DNA from: Bin55 sp964572845
Lineage (GTDB): Bacteria > Pseudomonadota > Gammaproteobacteria > Pseudomonadales > Azotimanducaceae
Assembly (NCBI GenBank): GCA_964572845.1
Contig: CAZNFX010000001.1
Span: 62,001-126,000, forward strand
Direction: 5' to 3'
DNA: 64,000 nucleotides
Part shown: piece by piece, positions 28,589 through 37,682 of the stretch
Layout of the letters: every line of letters begins with the position of its first letter
How positions within the stretch are numbered: position 1 is the first letter of the stretch
Notes under the pieces: model-generated
What the model saw: the letters and a program-made list of their open reading frames with translations, nothing else
Databases searched by the model: none
What the model was told of the DNA's origin: nothing
Translations under genes and position numbers: made by a program

Positions 28589-30559
28589 CTACTTGTCAGA
28601 ATCGTCTTTCGTCGTCCCAGTTGCCGATTCGCTCTTCGGCTCATCGGACTCCTCTTGAGACTCAGGTCCTGCACCAGCCTCAGCACCCGTCGTCTGATCC
28701 ACTTCCTCGGAGCTGTCGTCAGCAGAATCTTCAATGTCTTCGATCGCAGAAGCTGTTTGGGACTCGTCCAAATTCTCGGATTCGTCCGTTTCTCCTGCCT
28801 CAGCTTCCTCTGTCGCTGATGTGTCCTCAGACAATTCAGCCGCGACGGATTCAGAGACGACTTCGCTCTCCTCTTCAGCACTTCCGCGCTTCTTCAATTG
28901 AGAGCGAATCAATTCGCCAAAAGTTGTCGACTTAGAGTCTTCCGCGGTCTGACGCTGATACTCGCGATGTGCCTCCGCTTCAGAGTCCTGATCGCTTTGC
29001 TTTATAGACAGCCAAACCACTCTATTTCGCAAATCAACGTTGATGATCTTCGCCGTTATTGACTCGCCAACCTTGAGAGCTTGCCGCACGTCGTCAACTC
29101 GATCTTGAGAAATCTCCGCAGCTTTGATCATTCCTTGAACTTCGGGTGCAAGCTGTATGGTGGCGTCCTTTGCATCTACTTCAGTTACCTCGCCGGTTAC
29201 GATGGAACCTTTCGGATTCGCCTTTGTGTAGTCGCCAAGTACGTCGGAATCCAATTGCTTGATCCCAAGTCCAATGCGTTCTCTATCAACATCGATGGCA
29301 AGAACAACGGCATCCACTTGCTCACCCTTACTGAATCTTCGGACAACAACATCGCCAGACTCTGTCCAAGACATGTCGGACAGGTGAACCAGTCCGTCCA
29401 CGTGACCGTCCAATCCCACAAATATTCCAAAGTCTGTTATAGATTTGATCGTTCCTGATACCTTGTCGCCAACAGAGTGGGTGCGATCGAAGGCCTCCCA
29501 AGGATTCTCTCGGCATTGCTTGATTCCCAAAGAGACTCGACGCCGGTCTTCGTCAATGTCAAGAATCATGACCTCGATGGTATCGCCGGTAGTTACTACT
29601 TTCGAAGGAATTACATTTCTGCTAGTCCAATCCATTTCTGATACATGCACCAGACCCTCAACACCCTCTTCTATTTCGGCAAAACAGCCGTAGTCCTGGA
29701 TATTGGTGACCGTGGCATAAACCTTCGTTCCTTTGGGATAGCGTCGGGTAATTTCCACCCAAGGATCGTCACCCAGCTGCTTAACGCCCAAAGACACCCG
29801 ATTTCGCTCAGAATCGAAGGAGAGTACCTTTACGGTGATCTCCTGCCCTACGGTAACTACCTCGCTTGGGTGTCGGACACGCTTCCACGCCATGTCGGTT
29901 ACGTGCAGCAGCCCATCGATGCCACCCAAATCAACAAAGGCACCGTACTCAGTCAGGTTCTTGACAACCCCTTGCTTGACCTGACCTTCTCCCAGCGAAC
30001 TTAGCAGAGCTTCGCGTTCCTCGCTATTTTCCAATTCAAGAACCGCTCGACGTGAAACAACAACATTGTTTCGGCGTTGGTCCAGTTTGATGACTTGAAA
30101 CTCGAGCTCCTGGCCTTCAAGGTCCACGGCGTCTCGAACCGGTCTTGTATCCACTAAGGAGCCTGGCAGGAATGCTCTTATGTCATCGATAGTTACAGTA
30201 AATCCGCCTTTTACCTTGCCATTGAGAATTCCCTTTACTGGTTCCTTTTTCTCGAACGACTCTTCCAGCACTTCCCAAGTTTCGGCCCGTTTTGCCTTCT
30301 CTCTCGAGAGACGGGTTTCACCAAACCCGTCGTCGACCACTTCCATGGCAACCTTGACCTGGTCGCCAATTTCCAGTTCGAAATTTCCATTTGCGTCAAG
30401 AAATTGCTCTCTTGGAATTACGCCTTCGGACTTCAAACCCACGTGCATCGTGACGAATTCCGTATCAATGTCGACAACGGTACCCACGACAATGGATCCC
30501 GGTGTCATTTCTACTGTCTGAACGCTCTGTTCAAACAGCGATTCAAAAGACTCTGCCAT
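28589..30559 (-). CDS. rpsA: 30S ribosomal protein S1
   Basis: S1 binds mRNA on the small subunit and helps initiation. The protein from ATG 30559 (MAESFESLFEQSVQTVEMTP) has six S1 RNA-binding repeats in order, with the typical GVVKNLTEYGAFVDLGGIDG and GTIKSITDFGIFVGLDGHVD cores. After about residue 545 a long tail rich in E, S, D, A and T (SEESEVVSESVAAELSEDTS-type) makes it about 656 residues, roughly 100 longer than the E. coli protein. A GGGAG lies just before the ATG. cmk, which normally precedes rpsA, is 13.7 kb away. Confidence 0.95.
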   Translation of the reverse strand: MAESFESLFEQSVQTVEMTPGSIVVGTVVDIDTEFVTMHVGLKSEGVIPREQFLDANGNFELEIGDQVKVAMEVVDDGFGETRLSREKAKRAETWEVLEESFEKKEPVKGILNGKVKGGFTVTIDDIRAFLPGSLVDTRPVRDAVDLEGQELEFQVIKLDQRRNNVVVSRRAVLELENSEEREALLSSLGEGQVKQGVVKNLTEYGAFVDLGGIDGLLHVTDMAWKRVRHPSEVVTVGQEITVKVLSFDSERNRVSLGVKQLGDDPWVEITRRYPKGTKVYATVTNIQDYGCFAEIEEGVEGLVHVSEMDWTSRNVIPSKVVTTGDTIEVMILDIDEDRRRVSLGIKQCRENPWEAFDRTHSVGDKVSGTIKSITDFGIFVGLDGHVDGLVHLSDMSWTESGDVVVRRFSKGEQVDAVVLAIDVDRERIGLGIKQLDSDVLGDYTKANPKGSIVTGEVTEVDAKDATIQLAPEVQGMIKAAEISQDRVDDVRQALKVGESITAKIINVDLRNRVVWLSIKQSDQDSEAEAHREYQRQTAEDSKSTTFGELIRSQLKKRGSAEEESEVVSESVAAELSEDTSATEEAEAGETDESENLDESQTASAIEDIEDSADDSSEEVDQTTGAEAGAGPESQEESDEPKSESATGTTKDDSDK

Positions 30560-30799
30560 ATACTCCCATGACGGTTTTCTCCAAGTGGCTCCCCTTAGCA
30601 ATCACCCATGGCGTAGCAACTTGCAATGACCAGTTCATCTGGACGTGCACTCACCGAGGGTGGCCCACTATCGCGCAATACGATAACAACTCTTTCAGAA
30701 TGAATCAGAATTGAGCGGGCGCACATAAGAAGGTTGCATATTCTACACGCTTGCCATTCGAGACACCAAGTCTAGTGCTCAATGTGAGCAGCGCGGTAT

Positions 30800-31944
30800 C
30801 TACACTGGATATGTGCTGGATTTTCTCGCGGATACTGGATTGTTCTTCACGTTCTCTGTTCCCCATGCACCCGGGGGCGGCTGTAAATCGTAAATGCGCC
30901 AATTTAGGTAATGTTCGAAATCCATGACGACGCATTCAATCGGAAATTGTTGTCCAGGTTGGAAATTATCGTCAATCCTACGTAGACACGTTCACAAATT
31001 GCTTTGTCCTCAGAGAGGATGTCGGTGAGTTGGTAGGATTCAACATTGCATGTGAACCAAGCAGTTAGGGGGCGGAAAAGCACCCGAGTCTTACCCCGCC
31101 TGTAGCTGCTACTCGCTCGTAGTGTACATCGATGAGCAGCGTCGAGATACTCGGTCAGCCAGACAATGCTCTCCTCAGTAAGCACACCAACAAATCCTGG
31201 CGGTATGCCAGCTAGCAAGTAGTCTGACCCGCCTATGACGGTTCCAACAGTGACCGATCGCGGGCTGAACCGGCCATGTAGTAAGTGCCTTTAGTCGGTG
31301 TGATCGGCTCGAGCGAAGATGGGAGAACCTTAAAGAGGTGATAGCTCTCCATGGCATTGTGAGGCGGCCTTCCAGTTGCAATCCCACGTTTCATTGACCT
31401 CTATTGCCGCTCCATGGTCCACCGCATCGAGCTCCCATTCGTTCACATAGGATCCGACCACCGCAAAGCGTTCATAGAGCCGTTCGACATCTTGGTTGAG
31501 GCTGGCAAAGACCAGCCGGTGCCAAGATTCAACTAAGTAGCTTAGGAGAACACGGGATTCGCAATCAATCGTTCCAGGTAGCCTGAATGAACAAGCCACC
31601 AGCTGACCAGCGTCATCGTATATCCAAGCGTGGTAAGGACACACAATGCGTTTCCCGTTCATCGGTTCTTCAACAAGCAGAGCTCGACGGTGGGCGCACA
31701 GATTAGAGAGGGCAGTCAACACTCCCTCCTGGTTTCGCACTAACAGCACAGGTTGATTGCCAACTAGCACTGGCAACTGGTCGCCCGGCTTGGAGATGGC
31801 ATCTTCGGTAGTTACAAGAACGCAGTCGCCATACCAGATGTGATCTATCTCGGCCGGAAGCCAGGCCGGGTCGCGGCAAGAAAAAGCTGGCAACGTTCGG
31901 GTTGGATCAAGATTGCAGTAGGGTTTCAATTCACCCAAGTGCAA
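30800..31944 (-). pseudogene. Degraded Rieske aromatic-ring-hydroxylating oxygenase alpha subunit
   Basis: Four successive reading-frame pieces on the minus strand together read as one Rieske oxygenase. Piece 1 (31944 to about 31355) has the Rieske cluster motif CAHRRALLVEE and CPYHAWIYDDAGQL, and ends at NWKAAS. Piece 2 (about 31352-31233) gives MESYHLFKVLPSSLEP, the catalytic-domain segment with an iron-ligand histidine. Piece 3 (about 31240-30930) gives AGIPPGFVGVLTEESIVWLT and EDKAICERV. Piece 4 (to 30800) gives MDFEHYLNWRI. At least three frameshifts separate them, so it cannot make a working enzyme. No reductase partner is present. It lies just upstream of rpsA inside the accessory block. 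Confidence 0.85.
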
Positions 31945-32596
31945 CGATTAAAACAAGCCTGACATGGGAGCCCTCCCATTACCCAGCTTGGTGTCTATCC
32001 ACTAACAAGAGGTATACATCCATAACGGCACTTCACGAACATTCGGCATGGTTCTGACGAAGCAGTTGTGCCACAGTTTCTTTACAGACGAAACGACTGC
32101 GGCTTGAATTAGAAGTCGTTGCGACCATGGGCAAACGGATCGTATACACCATGAGCTCGTGCGGAACAAAAAGACTACCAACGAATCCCTACGCATGAAG
32201 TCGCTTATCATAGCTACATGCGGAGTGTCCTTAGCCATTTCTTAAGTTCATGCGACACCGTCTCTCCAATACACTTTACTGTGATATCCCAGATTCTGCC
32301 GAAACATCGTGCAAGTGTTCTCCAATGGTCGCCAGACTACAGAGCCACGATCGAGTAGGCCAGTGACAACGGCACAATTGGACTACTAGCTCTAGTCCCG
32401 CCAATTGGACACATCCTACACGACCAGTGAACGCGACTCTCGTCAATTCAATTAGACTGGGTTTCGCACTTGCATACCCGACACGATCAATTTCTCTCAC
32501 ACAGTGTCCTGATTATTGGATTTGACAAATTTGCTAAAGTTTGCATTGTTTGCGACAATAAGTTTGTATTAGGTATTGTTTTCCCCTTGGGTTCGC
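31945..32596. other. Gene-poor stretch between the Rieske pseudogene and dndB
   Basis: No supportable gene. Minus-strand open frames (32002-32238, 32276-32500) lack recognisable domains. A short palindrome, ATGGGAGCCCTCCCAT, lies at 31964-31979 next to the pseudogene start. The right end becomes A/T-rich and holds the likely dnd promoter. The stretch may contain decayed mobile DNA, but I recognise none. Confidence 0.5.
32522..32559 (+). promoter_or_regulatory. Candidate promoter of the dnd operon
   Basis: The A/T-rich lead-in to dndB contains TTGACA at 32522-32527. A second reading has a -35-like TTGCTA at 32531-32536, 17 nt and a -10-like GACAAT at 32554-32559, about 38 nt before the dndB ATG. 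DndB proteins are known to repress their own operons in studied systems, so an operator may overlap here. This rests on consensus matching only. Confidence 0.3.
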
Positions 32597-33694
32597 ATGG
32601 AAACAGATTTCAAGTACGTTTTCCCAGCAATTAAGGGATTTCAAGCGGGCCGTGAGTATTACACGTCAATGTGCCCTCTCCGGCTCATCCCAAAACTGTT
32701 TCTGTTCGACGAAGACGAAATAGTTCCAGAGCTTCGAGCACAACGTCAACTCAATAGAGCTCGCGTCCCTGAAATGTCCCGCTACCTGGCAGAAAACCCT
32801 GACAGCTATGTTTTTTCTGCGATAACAGCGTCTATTGATGGCGAGGTCAATTTCGATGAGCTGGCAGGGGACGGAGAGGTTAGTCGTGTCGGGTACTTAA
32901 ACATACCCATGACATCAAGATTCGTAATCAACGACGGTCAGCACCGCAGAGCAGCGATAGAAATGGCACTGCGGGAACGACCAGAACTTGGTGATGAGAC
33001 TATTGCTGTGGTCTTCTTTCTTGACATTGGTCTTGAGAGATGTCAGCAAATGTTCGCTGATCTCAATCGATATGCGATTCGTCCCTCCAAATCTCTAAGT
33101 GTTCTCTATGACCATCGTGACCTGTCAGCTCAGCTTGTGAAGGAAATGATTGCCAAGTCCAGAGTCTTTCGCGGATTGGTAGAGTTTGAAAAGACAACGT
33201 TGTCCGCACGCTCTGGTCGACTATTCACTTTAAGTGCACTCTACAGCGCTACGCGAGACCTCCTCACAAACCTTAACGAAGAAGACCCCGAAGTCCTTGC
33301 AAATCTAGCACTTCAATTTTGGGAGCATTTGGCCGAGAGTATTCCTGAATGGGAGCGTGTCAGCACACATCAGATGAAATCGGGGGAAGTACGTAGCGAC
33401 TATCTCAATACTCATAGTGTGGTCCTTCAGGCTCTCGCTAGAGCGGGCAATGCCCTAATACGAGAACGACCGAACGAATGGCGCGAAGAAATAAAAAAGA
33501 TCGGAAAGATTGACTGGCGCCGTTCAAATGTCGAAATGTGGGAAGGCCGAGCACTAATTGCTGGTCGAGTCTCCAAATCTCAACAAAACATCGCACTCAC
33601 AACCAATGCAATCAAGATTTGTCTTGGACTAGCTCTCTATCCGGAAGAGATGCGCATTGAAGATGCGTTTCAAAGAGGTAGCAATCATGGATGA
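32597..33694 (+). CDS. dndB: DndB, DGQHR-domain regulator of DNA phosphorothioation
   Basis: A 365-residue protein. The N-terminus (YVFPAIKGFQAGREYYTSMC) and the block LFLFDEDEIVPELRAQRQLN are typical of DndB. The motif FVINDGQHRRAAIEMAL (D113-R117) is the family's DGQHR signature, and a second element, MFADLNRYAIRPSK, follows. In characterised systems DndB/DptB represses dnd transcription and influences modification density. ATG 32597 is chosen over a TTG seven codons upstream because it matches the family length and start. It leads dndBCDEA, overlapping dndC by 8 nt. Confidence 0.93.
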   Translation: METDFKYVFPAIKGFQAGREYYTSMCPLRLIPKLFLFDEDEIVPELRAQRQLNRARVPEMSRYLAENPDSYVFSAITASIDGEVNFDELAGDGEVSRVGYLNIPMTSRFVINDGQHRRAAIEMALRERPELGDETIAVVFFLDIGLERCQQMFADLNRYAIRPSKSLSVLYDHRDLSAQLVKEMIAKSRVFRGLVEFEKTTLSARSGRLFTLSALYSATRDLLTNLNEEDPEVLANLALQFWEHLAESIPEWERVSTHQMKSGEVRSDYLNTHSVVLQALARAGNALIRERPNEWREEIKKIGKIDWRRSNVEMWEGRALIAGRVSKSQQNIALTTNAIKICLGLALYPEEMRIEDAFQRGSNHG

Positions 33695-35228
33695 AGAATT
33701 AGGAATGGTGTCGTCTGCCTTCGGAGGTAGCAGTTTTCAAGTAGCAGTAGACGAAGCTATGAGCGAAGTCGCAGCTCTCTACAAGAGCGACTCTATTCCC
33801 TGGGTAATCGGGTATAGCGGAGGTAAAGATTCAACCGCTGCGTTGCAATTGGTTTGGTTAGCGTTAGCTGGACTATCCAAAGAGGACCTCGCGAAACCTG
33901 TTTATGTGATCAGCACCGACACACTTGTCGAGAACCCGATAGTTGCTCTTTGGGTATCAAAGTCTTTAGAGAAGATCAATCTTGCTGCCCGAAAACAGAA
34001 GCTACCAATCACGGCCCACAGATTGACGCCAGAGATAGCTAGCACGTTTTGGGTCAATTTGATCGGTCGCGGGTACCCAGCTCCTCGGCCAAAATTCCGT
34101 TGGTGTACCGAACGGCTGAAAATTCAGCCATCGAATCGTTTCATCAGTTCTATTGTTCAGCGATATGGCGAAGCGATTGTCGTACTCGGAACAAGAAAAG
34201 CCGAAAGCGCAAAGAGAGCTGAGAACATGGAGAAGTACGAGTCTCAACGAGTCCGTCAAAAACTAAGCCCAAACAGTCAACTACCAAATGCATTTATCTA
34301 TTCTCCATTGGAAAACTGGACAAACGACGATGTGTGGCTCTACCTCATGCAAATTGCAAATCCATGGGGGTATCGAAACAAGGATCTACTTTCAATGTAT
34401 CAAGGCGCAAGCGATGGAGGCGAATGTCCTCTTGTAGTCGATACAACAACTCCAAGCTGCGGCGACAGTCGCTTTGGTTGTTGGGTATGTACACTCGTGA
34501 GTGAAGATAAATCGATGAAGTCAATGATCCAAAATGATGAAGAGAAGGAGTGGATGCTCCCGCTTCTTCAACTGCGCAATGAATTAGATCCACCCAAGAC
34601 AATTGACAGTGACCGACATCTCCGTGATTTTCGGCGTATGAACGGATCAGTGCAGCTATTTTTGGGTCGACCCATTCCAGGTCCCTACCGTCAAGAAGTC
34701 CGTGCCAATTGGCTTCGGAAAGTGTTATCAGCTCAAGTCCATATCAAGAAGCATGCGCCTCCGGAAATCCAAGATATTGAGCTAATAACTCTTGAGGAAT
34801 TGGAGGAGATTCGTCGCATTTGGGTTGTAGAAAAGCACGAAATGGAAGATCAGCTACCACGTATCTACGAGGACATCACGGGCACCCGGTACTCTGGTCG
34901 TCACGTTGACGACAACCAAGTTTTTGGATCCGAAGAGCTTGCAATCCTTGCCAAAATCTGTGCTGGGAACGAACTCCATTACCAGTTGACGAGGGAGTTG
35001 ATTTCCGTCGAGAAAAAGTACAAGTCGCTGCTGCGGCGCTCCGGGCTTTTTCAAGCAGTTGACCGCGCATTTCTGAAGCACTTCTATGAGGATCAGGATG
35101 ATGCAGTTGCACGTATAGCAACCTACAGTGATTCTGTCCAAAGTATTCGGCGTTCGTTGACAGGAAATAGCAACACTAGCGTTCATCCGATGGAAACGCA
35201 GCTAGAATCATCGCAAGAAGCAAAATGA
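33687..35228 (+). CDS. dndC: DndC, PAPS-reductase-like ATP pyrophosphatase for DNA phosphorothioation
   Basis: DndC is the iron-sulfur ATP pyrophosphatase that activates the DNA backbone and transfers sulfur. The 513-residue protein has the PP-loop VIGYSGGKDSTAALQLVWL (residues 44-49 SGGKDS), the RWCTERLKI cysteine segment, VVLGTRKAESAKRA, and the cysteine group GECPLVVDTTTPSCGDSRFG-CWVC that fits a 4Fe-4S site. The start at ATG 33687 follows GAGGT at 7 nt inside the dndB end. It overlaps dndD by 4 nt (ATGA). Confidence 0.95.
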   Translation: MDEELGMVSSAFGGSSFQVAVDEAMSEVAALYKSDSIPWVIGYSGGKDSTAALQLVWLALAGLSKEDLAKPVYVISTDTLVENPIVALWVSKSLEKINLAARKQKLPITAHRLTPEIASTFWVNLIGRGYPAPRPKFRWCTERLKIQPSNRFISSIVQRYGEAIVVLGTRKAESAKRAENMEKYESQRVRQKLSPNSQLPNAFIYSPLENWTNDDVWLYLMQIANPWGYRNKDLLSMYQGASDGGECPLVVDTTTPSCGDSRFGCWVCTLVSEDKSMKSMIQNDEEKEWMLPLLQLRNELDPPKTIDSDRHLRDFRRMNGSVQLFLGRPIPGPYRQEVRANWLRKVLSAQVHIKKHAPPEIQDIELITLEELEEIRRIWVVEKHEMEDQLPRIYEDITGTRYSGRHVDDNQVFGSEELAILAKICAGNELHYQLTRELISVEKKYKSLLRRSGLFQAVDRAFLKHFYEDQDDAVARIATYSDSVQSIRRSLTGNSNTSVHPMETQLESSQEAK

Positions 35229-37228
35229 TCCTTGATGAGCTAGTTGTCCACAATTTCGGTCCGTTTGCCGATAGGCAGAAAATACGCTTGACCCCACCCT
35301 CAAGTGGAAAGCCGATAGTGTTGTTTGGTGGGCTAAATGGACACGGCAAGACCACTTTACTAGATGCGTTACAGCTTTGCCTTTATGGACCATTTTCAGG
35401 GATTGCCAGCCGTGACAAAATATCCTACAACGACTATCTCTCCAAGTGTGTTCATCGCCACTCGGGCATCAAAGAAGCTGCATTAGAGTTGGCTTTTCGT
35501 CACACATTAAATGGTCAAGAGAGCCGATATCGCCTACATCGTTCGTGGCGTGTTGGTAAGAGTGGCTGCCGAGAGAGGTTTGAAATTCTGAAGGATCGGC
35601 GCCCCAATGAAGTCTTGGCAGAGAACTGGCTCTCCGAAGTCGAAGATCTCTTTCCGCCCAACATAGCTGGTCTCTTCTTTTTTGATGGAGAACAGGCTGA
35701 GCAATACGCAACTCCCGAAAGCTCCGTCCATTTGATTGGTACAGCAATTCGAAACCTCCTCGGTCTAGACATTGTCGATCAGTTAAGCAAAGATCTAGTC
35801 GTCTATGCACGACGTAAGAGGATGGAAGAAAAAAACGATCCAGTCACACCCAATTTAGAAGAAAAAGAGGGGTGTGTTGCAAAACTAGATGAACAGATTG
35901 CAAATCTTCAGAAAAAGCGAGATGTCCTTAATTCAGAGAACTTGAACGAACTACGTAAGCGACTCGAGAACATCGAAATTGAATACCGTCGACTGGGGGG
36001 TGAATTGTATGAGGAACGGATTGAAATCGAACGGCAGCTCAGCGAGTCCGAGAATCACGTTGAGAAATGCAAAGATCATTTGAGATCACTAGCGAGCGGT
36101 GCGCTACCACTTGTGCTAGTTTTCGATCTGCTCAAAACAATCCAAGCGCAGGACCAAGAAGAAGAGAAAACTCGCCTAGCCAGGGAGCTGGCAGTAACAC
36201 TATTAGATCGAGACAAAGAGCTAGTTCAGGAAATGACCCGGCAGAATTTTGGGGAGGCTAGAATCGATACGATTTCGAAATGGCTTGATGACAATCGTGT
36301 CGAACAGCAGGAATGGGGAGCTCGCAATGTAATACTCGGGCTATCTCCCACGGCAAGAGCTCATCTACACTCATTGCTTAGTGGTGGGTTAGACGAGCTT
36401 AACCAAACAGCAAGTAGCGAATTGGCGAGATACACTGCAATCGAAGCAAAGGCTGAGGGTGCTCGCCAGAAGCATGCAAGCATTCCCCGTGGCGACATGA
36501 TTGGCGAATTAATTCGCCAGCGAGAGGTAATCCGCACAGAAATCGCTGTACTTGAATCTAGATTAGTTCGGATCGATGATGAGGTTGAACACTTGACTCG
36601 ACAACGTAATCGTAGTCAAGATTTGCTTTTACGTCTACTAGAGCAGGACGCACGAGCAACCGGAGTCCGGGAAGACCGAGCAAGGGTCTTGGATCATGTC
36701 GTTCGTGTGCGGAGGACACTGGATATGTTCAGAGCGTCAGTGATTGAACGCCACGTAGCACGAATCGCTGACTTGGTTTTCGATAGCTTTCAGCAATTAC
36801 TGCGCAAGAGTACCCTTGTATCTCGACTTGAGATCGATCCTCAGTCATTTGCACTAACTCTCTTCGGGCACGATGGATATCCGTTAGGTGCTGATCGGCT
36901 TTCTGCTGGAGAAAGACAGTTACTTGCGATTGCGTTGCTTTGGGGGTTTGCCAAGGCTTCAGGGAGAGCTCTTCCAACCGCGATAGATACTCCTCTAGGT
37001 CGATTGGATGCCAGTCATCGTAGTCTTGTAGTGGAACGTTACTTTCCCTGCGCCAGCCATCAAGTTCTTCTTTTCTCTACGGATGAGGAAATTACGGGAA
37101 GGTACCTGAATGAACTTCAACCCTACGTTGGGCATTGTTACAACCTTATCTATGACGATGAATCCGCCAGTACAAAAATCAATTTGGGTTATTTCAGCGG
37201 AGAGGAATTGAATTGTGATGTCAATTGA
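35225..37228 (+). CDS. dndD: DndD, SMC-like ATPase for DNA phosphorothioation
   Basis: A 667-residue ATPase of the SMC/RecN type, thought to provide DNA remodelling or nicking for sulfur insertion. Walker A is FGGLNGHGKTTLLDALQLCL (residues 34-53). LFPPNIAGLFFFDGEQAEQY follows, as in other DndD proteins. The middle (about residues 190-520) is coiled coil with many E, K, R and Q. The ABC signature LSAGERQLLAIALLWGFAKA and Walker B region LPTAIDTPLGRLDASHRSLV close the head domain. It overlaps dndC by 4 nt and dndE by 14 nt. Confidence 0.95.
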   Translation: MILDELVVHNFGPFADRQKIRLTPPSSGKPIVLFGGLNGHGKTTLLDALQLCLYGPFSGIASRDKISYNDYLSKCVHRHSGIKEAALELAFRHTLNGQESRYRLHRSWRVGKSGCRERFEILKDRRPNEVLAENWLSEVEDLFPPNIAGLFFFDGEQAEQYATPESSVHLIGTAIRNLLGLDIVDQLSKDLVVYARRKRMEEKNDPVTPNLEEKEGCVAKLDEQIANLQKKRDVLNSENLNELRKRLENIEIEYRRLGGELYEERIEIERQLSESENHVEKCKDHLRSLASGALPLVLVFDLLKTIQAQDQEEEKTRLARELAVTLLDRDKELVQEMTRQNFGEARIDTISKWLDDNRVEQQEWGARNVILGLSPTARAHLHSLLSGGLDELNQTASSELARYTAIEAKAEGARQKHASIPRGDMIGELIRQREVIRTEIAVLESRLVRIDDEVEHLTRQRNRSQDLLLRLLEQDARATGVREDRARVLDHVVRVRRTLDMFRASVIERHVARIADLVFDSFQQLLRKSTLVSRLEIDPQSFALTLFGHDGYPLGADRLSAGERQLLAIALLWGFAKASGRALPTAIDTPLGRLDASHRSLVVERYFPCASHQVLLFSTDEEITGRYLNELQPYVGHCYNLIYDDESASTKINLGYFSGEELNCDVN

Positions 37229-37682
37229 GTCCATAAGGATTTCGCAACGAGCCAAAGATCACCTCATTAAGCTGAAACGTAATACGGGCATCAAGTATTG
37301 GAATGAACTTTGTCGTTGGGGCTTTTGCCTATCGCTTTCGGAGCCAGGCGTGCCTCCTATTTCAAAGATTCCGTCGGATAGTAATGTAGAAATGAGCTGG
37401 TCGGTGTTTGGTGGTAGATACTCCGATCTATACCTGAGCCTGCTCAAGATGCGGCTATACCAAGACGGATTACCTCTCGATGAAGAAACAATTGCGCAAC
37501 AGTTTCGGTTACATTTGCATCGCGGTATCTCATACTTAGCTGGAATTCAACAACTTAGGACTATTGGCGATCTAATTCGATTGGCATACGATTTAGCCCA
37601 ATCGAACCCTACACCTCACGTAAACTCGAACAAGACTGAACAAGTGCCTGTCCCAATTGTAGCGACTCGGGCAGTCGAGTGA
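37215..37682 (+). CDS. dndE: DndE, DNA phosphorothioation subunit
   Basis: This 155-residue protein begins with the DndE helix ESIRISQRAKDHLIKLKRNT, followed by WNELCRWGFCLSLSEPGVPP. The segment MSWSVFGGRYSDLYLSLLKM and HLHRGISYLAG are also typical. DndE binds nicked DNA and forms complexes with DndC and DndD. It is about 35-45 residues longer than common versions; the extra part is a polar C-terminal tail. GTG 37215 sits 8 nt behind AGAGGA and is preferred, although ATG 37218 is also possible. Confidence 0.92.
   Translation: MMSIESIRISQRAKDHLIKLKRNTGIKYWNELCRWGFCLSLSEPGVPPISKIPSDSNVEMSWSVFGGRYSDLYLSLLKMRLYQDGLPLDEETIAQQFRLHLHRGISYLAGIQQLRTIGDLIRLAYDLAQSNPTPHVNSNKTEQVPVPIVATRAVE

Noticed and set aside
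32002..32500. Open frames between the Rieske pseudogene and dndB as possible transposase remnants
   Set aside because: No recognisable transposase or integrase motif; left as gene-poor DNA.
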